Positions 13,059 to 24,131 of a stretch of 64,000 nucleotides of DNA are shown one piece after another (within the stretch, counting starts at the first letter, position 1; each line of letters begins with the position of its first letter). The translations under genes and the position numbers were made by a program. This DNA comes from Ulva prolifera (taxonomy: Eukaryota; Chlorophyta; Ulvophyceae; Ulvales; Ulvaceae): positions 124,001-188,000 of the forward strand of contig CM041200.1 of NCBI GenBank assembly GCA_023078555.1, written 5' to 3'. The notes beneath the pieces are model-generated. The model was not told the DNA's origin. It searched no databases and worked only from the letters and a program-made list of their open reading frames with translations.

Positions 13059-14499
13059 ACTTGAGTTTTGCACATTGTGTATGGTTGCATGCAGATAGAC
13101 AAGAAAGGTAGTGCGAGGGTGCTATCAACGGTGTGATTGTTTCACAAGTACTGCTGTCATAATCGGTGCTGTTATGTTGTTCACTATCTTGTAAGATTAG
13201 TCCTACCCATGGACACTGCGGTATTTAGGGCAGCACATGAAAGTGGGGGCACTCAAGCAACATCATTCTGGCATCATGGTGTGCACAAATGTATTTCGGA
13301 CATCTTTGTATGCCGTATCGCAATTGCAGGTAGGTGCAGAAAGGAGAGTGCAGGTAAGACACAGGGTGTCTGAACGGGGGTGGCTGGATACAGCCAGCTG
13401 ATCAACAGGCTGAGCCAGCATGCAACATCATATTTGAGTCACCAATCATCCATCCATGCAATCGGACCGCATCCGGCCGGACTGACCACGACCTCGTACA
13501 GCACCATGGCTATCAATTTGCCGTCTTGCAGACTGCTGCTTTGTAGATACAGTTACCCCTGACCGCAGCACTGTTGGCACCGACATGCCTCTTCGTTTGA
13601 CTTCCAGTGGTACCCCATCAAGAACAATATCCCGATACTTCTGGAAAAATATGCTGGCTGCTGACTCAGAGCTGAACTCTATCTGCAAGTTCAGAGTCAA
13701 GTCAATCATAATACTCCAATTATAGCATTTGCATTGTATACAACCTGACATCACACCGTCATCTTCAGACTGTGCCCGATTGTTCTCTCTTCAACATGAA
13801 GGACATCTTCAGCCTTGACAACTGTTTCGCAAAGATCGGCGATGTCTTCAACAGTGACAGCCGATGGAACCTTGGACAGCTCAATGACCCTCAATACCTC
13901 GGGTTTCCGACCTGCTTTGTGACCCATGAGCTTCCTGTACTCACCAAAATATACTTTTCAGAACATATATACATCTGCATTGCAATATGATGTCCCCCAT
14001 AATTTGCATATTTACGTAGTACACGGACCTGGTCCTAGCTGGCCCATCATCATGCTGCAGCTGATGATGCAAGTCATGCTTCCACTGCCCATTGATGTTA
14101 CCCTTCGGCGTATCAATGGAAATTTGCTTAGATGAAGACTTTGCCGGTATGCTTCCTCCGCTGTACCTCTTCTGTATGCAACACCACGACCTTTGCGGAC
14201 ACATCCTGCGGAATATGCCACTACAGAGGTGATGAGTTGGACACAACATAGACGCCTTTGACCGCCCATTCTGGCTTTGTTGACAGCCTCAAATGTAGAT
14301 GCAATGACGGTAGTTTGTCATGGATCACATGCAAGCAACAGGGCTACCAAAGAGCACTGTCACAATGGGCACCGCAATTATCATCGCATAGTCGCACAAC
14401 GCTGGCGACCAATGCAAGAATAGCGCAGTAGCTTGTGCCTTCATTCTGCTGAATGTTCAACATCGGTGGATCTGTGGTGCGACATCTGAACCAAATTGA
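13059..14499. other. Intergenic region between convergent MYB and UBM-protein genes
   Basis: No supported gene. Short open frames (for example 13446-13754 minus, 13941-14249 minus) have no recognisable motif. Parts will be 3' untranslated regions of the two convergent genes. Confidence 0.4.
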
Positions 14500-14748
14500 C
14501 TAGATGCCTCTGGCGCGACGCACCTTGGCAACTCCGCCGCTCGCACCCAAGGCTGAGCCCTTGCCCCCACCATCGTCTACGTCCATTTCATCGGCACTTG
14601 TTCTGCCCGACCGCCGAAAGCGTTTCCCACCAGCAGACGTAGATCTGCGTCCTGGACCTGCAGACCCTCCAGTGCTTTGCCTCTTTTTTGATGCTTCCTT
14701 GATGAGATCATCAAGCGACTTGCCGAGCTTCTCATCGATGTCAGTCAT
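14500..14748 (-). CDS. Mini-protein with a UAP56-binding motif (mRNA-export adaptor-like)
   Basis: An 82-residue frame from ATG at 14748 to the stop at 14500. Residues 6-17 read EKLGKSLDDLIK, matching the UAP56-binding motif (consensus L.MSLDDIIK) at the N-terminus of mRNA-export adaptors such as ALYREF/Yra1. The remainder is Arg, Gly, Ser and Lys-rich (for example GKRFRRSGRTS, then an acidic EMDVDDGGG), ending VRRARGI. No RRM domain follows, unlike ALYREF, so this is either a short adaptor or the recognisable part of a gene with more exons. The frame stays open upstream of this Met to 14859; I chose the inner Met because the motif is N-terminal in relatives. It is divergently arranged with ZNHIT1, 462 bp away. 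The role in export by binding the DEAD-box ATPase UAP56 is inferred from the motif only. Confidence 0.5.
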   Translation of the reverse strand: MTDIDEKLGKSLDDLIKEASKKRQSTGGSAGPGRRSTSAGGKRFRRSGRTSADEMDVDDGGGKGSALGASGGVAKVRRARGI

Positions 14749-15210
14749 TTCGAAAGATCTGAGAGCAAGCCGGCCACTGATGGCTCGCCGAAAGCCGACG
14801 CACGGGCTGTTACCTCGGAGCAACCCGCAGTGACCCAATGAAAGCACGTCACTGAACAATCGGAGCTCGGTATTGTGTGATGATCGGAAGGTGATCAGGA
14901 ACGCTCTAGTCCCTGGCTCAAGTCGAGCTTTCCATCGTGGGTCCGTGATCGATCAGCTCGTAGCATGGCGGCAGTTCGTACCATTCCACATAAAAGATGC
15001 TGGTGCGTGTCCTGATGCACCAGAAGTTCGGAGTAGTGCTGTACGTCGTGGCGACGGTGGATTTGCCCCCAAGACCATGATCGAACGCTGGAATTGTTTA
15101 AGCGCGCGATCCTCATACACGGCGGCCGTGGCAATATCAACATACTGCGTAGATGGCCGCTGTGACTATTTGAGTGGGTCATTTTGTTGGTCATTGATGA
15201 TGTTGTTGCG
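14749..15210. promoter_or_regulatory. Shared intergenic region of a divergent gene pair (UBM protein / ZNHIT1)
   Basis: A 462-bp interval between two divergent start codons, so it should hold both promoters. I see no TATA box or other element I would defend. The plus-strand open frame 14873-15268 crosses it but shows no homology I recognise. Confidence 0.4.
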
Positions 15211-15843
15211 ATGGAAAGGAGGGGCTTGGCGAAGCGTATACGAGGGCTCACCACTAAGCTGCTTGTAGACGAAGATAAGCGTGCACTTGCCAAACAGGTA
15301 TAACCTACGTCGAGTTAGTAGGCCTTGGGTACATCAGTGCTAGCAGTGTGGCATTGGTCTCTATGCAGGCACGTCTGGAGGCTTTGGAATCGGGAATTGA
15401 CGAGGACGCCCTTCAGGTGGATGATGACGATGATGAGTTTGAGCTTGAAGCTGAAGTAGATGATGAGGCTTCTGGTGCGGGTCTGATCAGCTGCTACTGC
15501 TCTGACGTACACGTGTCCCAGAGTGATCCGTGTTCCTGCAACAGGACGGTCCAAATCCCGAAAAAAGAATGCTGCCAACAGAAAATCTTCAAGCTTTCAT
15601 GGGATGCCGGGAGCATCAAGTTTCATGGTCTTGTTGGAAGAGTCTGGGATGTACGAGAACAAAATTCTTGAGCCACATTACTTGTCAGCTGAGGCCGAAT
15701 TAGAAGGATTGCCAGCAAGAAAATTTTGCAATGTTTGTGGCAACATCTGTTTCTATCGTTGTGTGCGTTGTCGGGAACCGTTCTGTTCAAAAAGATGCCA
15801 AAGGACACATAGTGATAGTCAGTGTGTAAAGCTGAGCCTGTAG
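15211..15843 (+). CDS. ZNHIT1: ZNHIT1/SWC6 HIT-zinc-finger subunit of the SWR1/SRCAP chromatin remodeller
   Basis: Three exons, 15211-15297, 15369-15474 and 15545-15843, keep phase (0 then 1) and give a protein of 163 residues; family members are about 150-170. The N-terminal part is basic with ARLEALE (family: R..RLEALE), followed by an acidic tract of Asp and Glu and the segment SKSRKKN. The C-terminus is a HIT zinc finger: C..C at CNVCG, C..C at CVRC, then FCSKRCQRTH and a final Cys, giving the eight metal-binding positions. ZNHIT1 (SWC6/SEF in plants) helps the SWR1/SRCAP complex deposit histone H2A.Z in chromatin. Donors are GTATAA and GTGCGG; acceptors are ATGCAG and CAACAG. The Met at 15211 is the first in frame upstream of the homology; a further 5' exon cannot be excluded. 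Confidence 0.88.
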
Positions 15844-16868
15844 ACACACAGGCTCGCAAATGCACACGACCCAAGTTCATCTCAACATTGTGTGAATAAC
15901 GTTGTCTGTAGGCCGCTGTCCCAATAACGTTGTCTATAGGCGGCTGAAAGACATTCTCCATGTTCGGCTGGCAAGAAATGTTCAATGCACCATTGTATCT
16001 CTACAGCTTCAAAACAGTGGCAGATGCCCTTGCGAAGCAACGTCCTTTGTCCGTGCGAACTTTCGTCAACTGCTAAATTACACTGTTGGTGTAGACTGCA
16101 TCGGACATCGCATGTTGCCAAAGGGAAGCCGCAGAGTGACTGGTTCACTTGCACACAGATGTGTGATAATACTTGGTTGGGAGTTAAGAAGAGCACTTCG
16201 CGCAGCATCTCTACTCAAAACTTCGTTGACTTGCCGCCTCGACAAGCAGCAGCCTCCGCCAGCTGGAACTTGGCGGGGCAAAAGAAGGCCACCAACACGG
16301 GTGCGCTTGACGTCCAGGCATTGCAATCCTGCATGAGCACAGAAGCATGTCCGCATGCAATATGCACATTAACATGCGAGCTGAGAACAGCAAGGTAAGC
16401 CCGACAGACATTTCTTACCTGCATTTAATAACACTGCGAGCAGGTCTGTGCAACGGCCTCGGCTGATGGTCACGCACAGTCGTGAATGGTTCCTGGTTCT
16501 GTGAACTTGCAAAAACATTAGCCCACGCAAGGACATCTTTCGGGAAGATCTGCCATGTCTAATGAGCGAAATCTGGGCTATGGAAGGGATGGACGCCACA
16601 GTAACCATAAAGTCTTGATCTACTGCAGCCGAATAACTTGATCAGAATGCATCCACATCGTGAATGGTATGCGGAATGGCTCAGAACTCAGTACAAAATA
16701 CAAAATGCTGCGGCCTACATGGCCCTTGCCAACTGTCACAAGTAACTTGTGTTGCCGTCGGTGGGGCGACATCATACGAATACAAATGTGTGTGGCTCAA
16801 AAGCTCGATGCGTTGCTTCTTCCCGACCAATAATTTGGCCACGCCGGACCAAAAGAATTACGAAAGCT
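15844..16868. other. Intergenic region between convergent ZNHIT1 and S4-protein genes
   Basis: No supported gene. It contains a small tandem repeat (15895-15950). The 16300-16870 part could contain the last exon or 3' untranslated region of the minus-strand S4 gene, whose pseudouridine-synthase domain is incomplete in the visible exon. Confidence 0.4.
15895..15950. repeat. Two-copy 28-bp tandem repeat
   Basis: The unit starts AATAACGTTGTCTGTAGG at 15895 and recurs at 15923 with two or three changes. It lies just after the ZNHIT1 stop codon, in its probable 3' untranslated region. Confidence 0.8.
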
Positions 16869-17930
16869 TCACGTCTGCACACACGCATGATGGTGCGGTA
16901 GACCTTCTACACCGCAAGCGAGCTCCACCTCTCTTGTCTCTCTCGTATGCACAAAATCACAGAAACACACATGCACTAACCGCCGGAGCGTTCGACAACA
17001 CGGTAGTAGAAACATGCCATCCACCTTGGCCATGACTTGCCTCGCCCAGTTTTGATCACTTGTCACCAGTTGCAAGCCGCTGGACAGCACACTCAAGCGC
17101 CACACCATATGCCAGACGTCTTGAACATGTCTCAGTGTTTCAGGAATCAGGGCTTCTACAACATTCTGCAGCGACTCCACAGGTTGATTTGTCACAGTCC
17201 CGACGCTGCCCAGCACACCAGATGACTTGTGCAGCAAAATATACATATGATCTCGTTCAGGTTCTAAAAGCCTGCCCTTCACCAGAATTTTGTCGAATAG
17301 TACATCAACAATCCGTTGTGGATGTCGCTCCGGGATTCCATTCACTGTGACACCGCCACCCAGCACGATGGACCGGCATTTCTGATAAGAAGCTATCCCG
17401 GCTGAAGCCAAGACCTGTCGGCATGCGTAGGTTGAGTTGCGAGGTGGCTTCCGTAAGTTTGATTTGATACTGTTTTGCTGGGATAGCACCTTTCTTAGCG
17501 GCTCGCGAGTGCCGGACAGCTGCGGTTGGTGTGGCTGTTTATCGACGTCAGGGGCAATCATTTTCGCCGGTTTCCCAGGCTGAAACTGCTGCGTCCAATG
17601 CATTCGCGAATTTTGCTCGCTGGAAACGCATCTACGACGTGCCCTTGAGACTGTCCCAATCACACGACTTGAAACCGGTGGACACCGCGATGCAAGCTTC
17701 GAGACAACCCGATGTGACGACCGCTCGGGTACACGTTCGCCCGAGTACCTGAGCGAATTGCTTGTCGAGATGCAGAGGGCATGCGGAGGATGGATGAACA
17801 TTGGCAACAGTAAGTGGACTTCGGAACAGCCACGACCGCGACGGGGCCCATTAGCACTAGCCAGTGGGTATGACTTGCCTGAGGTGTTAAAGGCTACTTC
17901 ATGTTCCGAACACCGCAGCCTCGGGTTCAT
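16869..17930 (-). CDS. S4-domain RsuA/RluB-family pseudouridine-synthase-like protein lacking the catalytic Asp
   Basis: One long frame on the minus strand. An S4 RNA-binding domain is clear (about 17240-17430): VLASAGIASYQKCRSIVLGG then VTVNG and IVDVLFDKILVKG, as in RsuA/RluB enzymes that make pseudouridine in rRNA. It is followed by YILLHKSSGVLGSV, the family's Y(I/L)..NKP.G strand, and by SGLQLVTSDQNWARQVM, matching GLL.LTNDG..A. Between these, the catalytic motif GRLD is here WRLS: the codon at 17091-17093 is AGT (Ser) where the nucleophilic Asp is expected. The N-terminal about 110 residues are basic and Ser-rich and may be a plastid or mitochondrial transit peptide; alternative Met at 17606. 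The C-terminus after KVDG probably continues in another exon. Plant members act in the chloroplast; whether this protein still catalyses anything is doubtful. Confidence 0.72.
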   Translation of the reverse strand: MNPRLRCSEHEVAFNTSGKSYPLASANGPRRGRGCSEVHLLLPMFIHPPHALCISTSNSLRYSGERVPERSSHRVVSKLASRCPPVSSRVIGTVSRARRRCVSSEQNSRMHWTQQFQPGKPAKMIAPDVDKQPHQPQLSGTREPLRKVLSQQNSIKSNLRKPPRNSTYACRQVLASAGIASYQKCRSIVLGGGVTVNGIPERHPQRIVDVLFDKILVKGRLLEPERDHMYILLHKSSGVLGSVGTVTNQPVESLQNVVEALIPETLRHVQDVWHMVWRLSVLSSGLQLVTSDQNWARQVMAKVDGMFLLPCCRTLRRLVHVCFCDFVHTRETREVELACGVEGLPHHHACVQT

Positions 17931-18165
17931 AACTCACCATATGTCCAATCACGTGCAGCTCCGCTCCCGGAAGCAACCGCCACATCGACATGCATGTCGC
18001 CACGTTTCCGCTTCGAATGATCCGAGCGATTCGTATGATACAGCTGCACGACCCATGATAATGCGCACTTGAAGCCCCCCGCACACTGTTGGCATTGCCA
18101 ACAGAGCATTTGTGTGAGGGCTTAGGGCGTGCCTGTGCGCCAGTACTATTGAAAGGCTCTGATGT

Positions 18166-21100
18166 TTGCGTGGCACGATGCAGCACATACTTCAACGACT
18201 GACGTGGTCGGTCCTTTACATGTTAGGAATCGGGTATCGAGTTTGGATATCATTCGCGGGTTCAGTGGTAGACGCGCTGGGTCTCCCAGAGGAAGGGGTC
18301 AAGAGTGTACTGCGCGAAATCGTAGCATTGAGCTATCGCTTCGTGAATGGAATCAGTGCCTTTTTCGTGGCCATGTTCGTCGATCGATCGTACTGGAATT
18401 CTCACCGCAAGGCTTGGAGCGACTTGAACCAGCGCAGCAAAGAACGCAACTGGACGCATAGCATACAGTCGACCCTCAATGCGGTTGTTGCCCGAGAGGT
18501 ATCAGTGACAGATGGTATGTCCACACTGTACTATCATCACAGTTTTTTTTTTGCATCGTCGTCGGATGCAGGAAAGGTGTTGGGCAGCGCTGCAGGCGAG
18601 ACGAAGGGGAAAAGGCGTGGCGAAAGTGGACCCCACTTAGCCCCACAGCGCTTCTCAATGCGTAACTGTGTTCCTCCGGTGGAATGTTCAAATTCAGATG
18701 ATGAAAGCAACACCACGCAGCTATTCCATTTGCCCTACAATCTTGCCGCAGTGAGTTATGATCGTGGGGTGCTACAAGAATCAATTATGCACCTAGAGAT
18801 AATCATCACTCGTGTCTTTGATGGCCTCCGCCTACTCTTGCGGACCATGCTGCTCCTTCCACCTAAGTGCAGCAGTCAATACAAAAATGCAGTTAAGCCG
18901 ACTCGCCACACGCGTTCATCCTTTCATGAAATGGTGCGTAAGAGTAGCCATATCAACTCAATATTCATTTTATATTAAATATATTTATAACTGTTTTTTT
19001 TTACGAGCTGTTTTTCCTTCTCTCTGAAACCTACTGGTGGTCACCATGGCAGCATCAAGCCATGCCCTCCTTATGCTGGCCCCAGTATATGCTGACCCGT
19101 CTATATATGCAGAAGCATATATCGTCCATGCGCACATGCGCTACAGATGAGCAGTGTCTGCATTTGCATCGGTCCAAGAGCACTGGTGCAGTGGACCAGG
19201 TTCCCCGGATACAGCAAGAGCAGACCTCAGGCGATGTATCTGTGGCGGCCTTGATCCGTGCATGTGGCTATCCTGCAGGCGCGTTGGCTGTCCCACGTTG
19301 GCATTCCATGAATTGTATGCAGCAATTATGTTAGTGATGGTCATGCTGTTGTCGAGAGTTGGCTTATTGTGCTGCCTGGTTGCAGAAGAGCACATGGTCA
19401 CCACATCTGACGGGTACCGTCTGCGTATGGACCGCATCCCTCGGCACAATTGCAGGCGATGCGTGCTGTTTCTGCATGGGGTCCTTGACACATCCCTGTC
19501 ATGGGTGTGCTCTGGCGTGACAGAGTCTCAGGCGTTTGCCGCATGGGACGATGGCTGCGACGTCTGGCTTGCCAACTGCAGATCCAATCCGCCACGTCAG
19601 CATGTTGATCCTGCTTTTCAGGGTCCCGCGTATTGGCACTACACAGTCAATGAGCTTGCTCTACATGATTTGCATGCGCAGGTGTGATCTGCCAAGCTTC
19701 CCCCCAGTCATGCTGTCTCCAGCCCGCAGCACCTGTTCAGGATCTGCCACACAACACAGGTACTGCTTGGTGGTCAGTGAGCTCAAACATAGCATGCAGA
19801 AGACCACTTGCAGTGCAGGTTGAAAGCCTGCACAATGTCAAGTGCCGTGAGCTGGGCGCTGGGGTCATGACCATGCCCCGAAACGCCCCGCAAGGCCGGT
19901 CTTCAAGGCCAAAGCCAGGTCGGACTGTACGCCGCACTTATGCTTCTGAAGACAACACAGTAAGTCGCCGCCATGTCCCAACAATAAGTGTCCCAGACAG
20001 ACCTGCACAGAAACATATGGACCATTCTCCTCTGCGTGGGTCATGGCGAGCACGCACGGCAGCAACTGCAACCCATCACGCATCAGACTCTGATCTGGCA
20101 GCTCTGGGTGCACAGCCAGAGATCTCGGACCATGGCATTGTGATGGGCTCTGGGCTGTATCAGGCCCCGAAAGCTAGGGGTGCCAAAGGCTCTGATCCTA
20201 CACCGTGCAAGTGTGCTGCGCAAGCGCCAAGAGAGACGTCCCCCATGGCGGAGCGTGGCGGTGACGTGGATCATGCAACTCACAGCAGTGTTGAGACACC
20301 TCGGACAAGTGAACATCACAACAGTGTGGTGAGGAGGGAACGAAACACTGCTTCAACACTGCCACGCGTAGACAGTTTCGCCACGCCGTTTGAAGCCACT
20401 TGCGAGCCTGTGTGCCAGCCCTGTGAGGGCATGTCAAGTGCTGTCAACGTCCCGCTAGACGTGGCGCCCTCCCCACAAGCCCCGGAAACACCCCCAATAG
20501 AATCTGATTCAACAGGAAAGAATGGTCCCTTGAAAGCAGAAAAGGCATCGTTTCTCAACTGGCTACCTGGCCATGTCACAGGAATTGAGCAAGAGGCCCT
20601 TCAGCTTGGGGTGGAGCGAACAGGTCCATTCTTCCACAACGCAGCCAATGAGACGCCGCTGGAAGATGTAGTCGAGATCAACATCTCTGGCTGTCGACAG
20701 AGTGATTGTGTCTCAGCCAGTTCTCCGCCGGGCCATGTTGCACCGCCATGCGATCATTCAAATTGTGACACTGCAGCCTCACTCCATTCAAGTGTTACAG
20801 AGGGAGAATGCATGGCTGATGATGACGCCATGCCCAGTCGTTCGTGTGGCCCTGCTGCTGCAGTGCGCTTAGTAGATGTAGGCGCCCGGATATCTGGATC
20901 TAGCAGCAGTGCTTACCAATCTGGATTTGGCACAGCCCGCTCCATTGTAGGGGCCTCAACCCAGCCCTCCACACTGATGCATGAGCCGTATACACTGACT
21001 GCAGTAGGCCATTCTTTAGGTGGAGCAGCTCTTCTGATGTACATTGTGCAATTTCGGAGGACACAAAGAAGGCATCGCTTGTCTCGATTGGTGCTGCTGA

Positions 21101-22125
21101 CACCAGCAGGGTTCATGGACCGCATTCCATCGGTAGTGCGACCGATTGCTTTGATGTTGCCCGCAAGCCTGCGACTCATCACATGGATGTTCCCTGCGGT
21201 CGTATCATTGCCTTTCTATGTTCCGTCGTCAGTGCTACGATCATTGATGTTCAGGTTGACTGCGGACGTCAGCAGCATGCCTGCGCTGTCGAAGCTTGTT
21301 CGGTGCGCTCCAGGCCCTGCAGTTCCGCTCTGACAGGGGGAACCGAAGCCTCCCCCCCCCCCCTTCTCGCGATTGTGGGTGTATTTGCTTTTGTCTCAGG
21401 CAGCACTTAATGTACGGTGATAGCTATGTCAAGCCTGATCAATGTGATCTCACTGTGGTGTCGGCTGAAATTGGAAATGAACCGCCATCATTAGGTATGA
21501 GGCATGTGTTCTGTCGATCGTTGCGCAACATTGGGTGGTACTCAGTGGTGGTGCGGAGAAGTAGGCCGTGGTTTGTGGGAATGTGTGCATGCTGTGCAGG
21601 GCCTGGGCAGCACTGTGCACAAATGGAGATACCAGCGAATGGGACCAGGCAATGCGCATGCCACACTACAACAAGAACAGCATGCCTGCGGTGTCGCTGC
21701 TTCAAGCAAAGCATATGCTGCAGTGGTTCAACACAGGCAGGTTCACTATGTTTGACTATGGCAGCAGAGACCTGAATCTCGCAGCATATGGTCAACCTAC
21801 CCCCGTGGACGTTGCGGCTGAGTACTGGCGGATCGATGTGCCAGTAGATTTCGCTGCAGGAAAATATGACGGAATAATTTCACCGCAATGCGTGCAAAAA
21901 CATCGGAATCATATGATAGCTGCAGGTGTGTGAGTGTGTGTGCTATGTGCTTCACGTGAGCTTGCTGGGTAATCAGCGAGAGTTTGTACATCACAATACC
22001 GCAAAGCTGTGTGGGATGCAGGGGTCAAGCACGTGACGTACCGGGAGTTCGAATTTGGGCATCTAGATTTCACCTTCTCAGCGAAGCAGGACCTGCGGCA
22101 TCACGTCATTAGCTGCATTCAGTAG
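18166..22125 (+). CDS. Plant-type acid lipase / steryl-ester-hydrolase family alpha/beta hydrolase, multi-exon, with large internal insertion
   Basis: The protein follows a plant family of membrane-anchored lipases. Exon 1 (from 18166 or the second Met at 18178) encodes a hydrophobic segment and REIVALSYRFVNGISAFFVA. A later exon has EEHMVTTSDGYRLRMDRIP, then FLHGVLDTSLSWV, DVWLANCRSNP and YWHYTVNELALHDLHAQ, the abhydrolase-lipase N-domain. The nucleophile elbow GHSLGG has its Ser at 21013. The acid is probably the Asp at 21868 in GKYDGIISP, and the catalytic His at 22060 lies in FGHLDFTF. The triad is therefore intact. Between HDLHAQVESLH and EPYTLTAVGHSLGG lies a tract of roughly 370 residues rich in Ser, Pro, Thr and Ala (about 19870-20985) that land-plant relatives lack in my recollection. 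The stop is TAG 22123-22125. Likely substrates are neutral lipids or steryl esters (inferred). It is divergent to the S4 gene. Confidence 0.82.
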
Positions 22126-24131
22126 CCCCCATGTCCGCAGAGCAATTGTACCACATGACAGATGCTTTCCCATCAGTCACAGTATCACAGTCACAGAGTC
22201 ACAGTGTATGAATGCCTTGACAATGCTACCGAAGTCCACTGCATCAGCATCTACAGACCTTTACATGGGCATGAATCTGAGTCCGGCTTGAGTGGCATTA
22301 GCATGGAACTTCGCAATGGCTTACGTTTTCCGGAGTGAAGCAGCCAACGGGAACATCCTGAACGTAACCCCTAAACTATGTTCTTTACCTAGCATAGTAA
22401 TCAGAGAAGTCAGAGGAGCTCGTTGACTCACCAAACTTCGTGTGTTGGCAGTGCGGCGTGCATGTGTGTGCTGGGAAGCGTGAAGGTACAGAAGATACAC
22501 ACGTGCGTACAGTAGACTGCAACAAATATTTAAACTACCTGTAGTGATTATCAATCGAATACTGGGTGTTGCATTGTGGCGTGCCAGCGTGGGTGCATTT
22601 GATACATCCCGAACTCATCGGGTCCCAACACCACTGCCGTTGAGTAGCTGTCGATTTAGACTTGCACCATCAATCGATGCCTTCCGTAACCTTCATCGTA
22701 CTGCTCACATCTGTCAACGTATCTATCCATTCCATGAAGTACACATCTGCTGCACCCAATCTGTGGACCAGGGAATAAAAAAGCTGGAAAGGGTATTCGT
22801 TGCTGGCACCTGACGAGGATGAGCATGCTCACCATCACAGAGGTAGAGAAAACGATTGCCAAGTGTCATATGAGGTGGCAAGTCACACCCATCCTTGATA
22901 CATGCGATGCTGGAATGAAATGCACGCCAACAGCAGTATGTATAATCTCTTCAAGGCAAATAACGTTAGTAGTGGCTGAGATATGTGATCCAGCTACCTG
23001 TCTAGGCATGATCGAAGTGAGCTATGCCATAGCCACACCAAGAGATTTCATGACGACCCATTCACACTCCATACATCACAACATAGAAGCCAACACGCAG
23101 GTGCCTATTACCGTACTAAATGAAGTCCATCGACACGTAACACATAACGCAGGCCTACAGTGTCGTTGAAATACCTGCTGTAACACATAACGGTGGCCAG
23201 ATGGGCCGTACTTCCAGGAATATTTTGTGCATCCGTAACTTTCAGGGCACTTCCCGCCACGTAGCGCATGTCGCAGGTATCCGTCTAGAACGTATGCAAA
23301 AATTCCAAACAGCAACGCACAATTTGCTCATTTAAGCATCCTCTTCAGCTACGTCTGTAATGTGTCATCATCAGCCAGCCCACGCTGTCACTGCCCGACA
23401 TGTTTGCCAAGCACACAACTTCATGCTTGGCGATAACGCGGTTCACGGTGGTACTTGTTGGCATATGGACACATCAGCTGCAGAATGTCCCTTGCATGTA
23501 CTTCGGCGCTGATGTGTAAACACAAGCCGTGTGTCAACGCGCCACAGCGGCGCTGAACCTCCGGTGCAGTAGGTTGCGCGTACTGCGCAAGCGCCTTCGT
23601 CATGTGTACCGCTCAGCCGTTGAATCGAACATATGTATATATATATATAAAGTGATAACGCATAACGGTGGCCAATTTGTCGTGCCTCAGATACATTTTG
23701 TACACAATAACGCTGGCCTCGATGTCGATGGACTTGATTTAGCACGGTACGTGCACTTGACATGTTCCCACATGCACCATTGCCCTGCGAGAGCTTAAAA
23801 GTTGATTCCCACATGCACCATTGCCCTGCGAGAGCTTAAAAGTTGATAACCTTGCTGGCTACGCACACTAGTACGCCGACTGACCATCAGTCACATGACT
23901 GTTGTGCTATGTGGCGTTGCCTCGGTCCGCCTCCGTTTCCGATCTTGGATTTTTTTATTAACCATCTGCACGTATTTTACATGGGTCGTGAGTTCACAAC
24001 TTTATGATCGCTCAACAGCTAGCTTTTGAGCTAGAGTAAGCGGTCGCCGCAGGTGCACGCTCCATATGTTCAGGGACTTTGTGCCCTGCCGTTACACATG
24101 TTGACGGGTGTGCATCAACAGAGACAAATTA
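22126..24131. other. Intergenic region with dispersed small repeats
   Basis: No supported gene. The 23100-23760 segment contains related blocks in both orientations (see findings), and 23765-23846 is a perfect tandem duplication. The 3' ends of the convergent lipase and DTWD1 genes lie at its borders. Confidence 0.4.
23765..23846. repeat. Perfect two-copy 41-bp tandem repeat
   Basis: The unit begins TTCCCACATGCACCATTGCC at 23765 and recurs without change at 23806. The identity of the two copies indicates a recent duplication. Confidence 0.95.

Noticed and set aside
14873-15268. 131-codon plus-strand frame upstream of ZNHIT1
   Set aside because: No homology and it conflicts in frame with the ZNHIT1 first exon.
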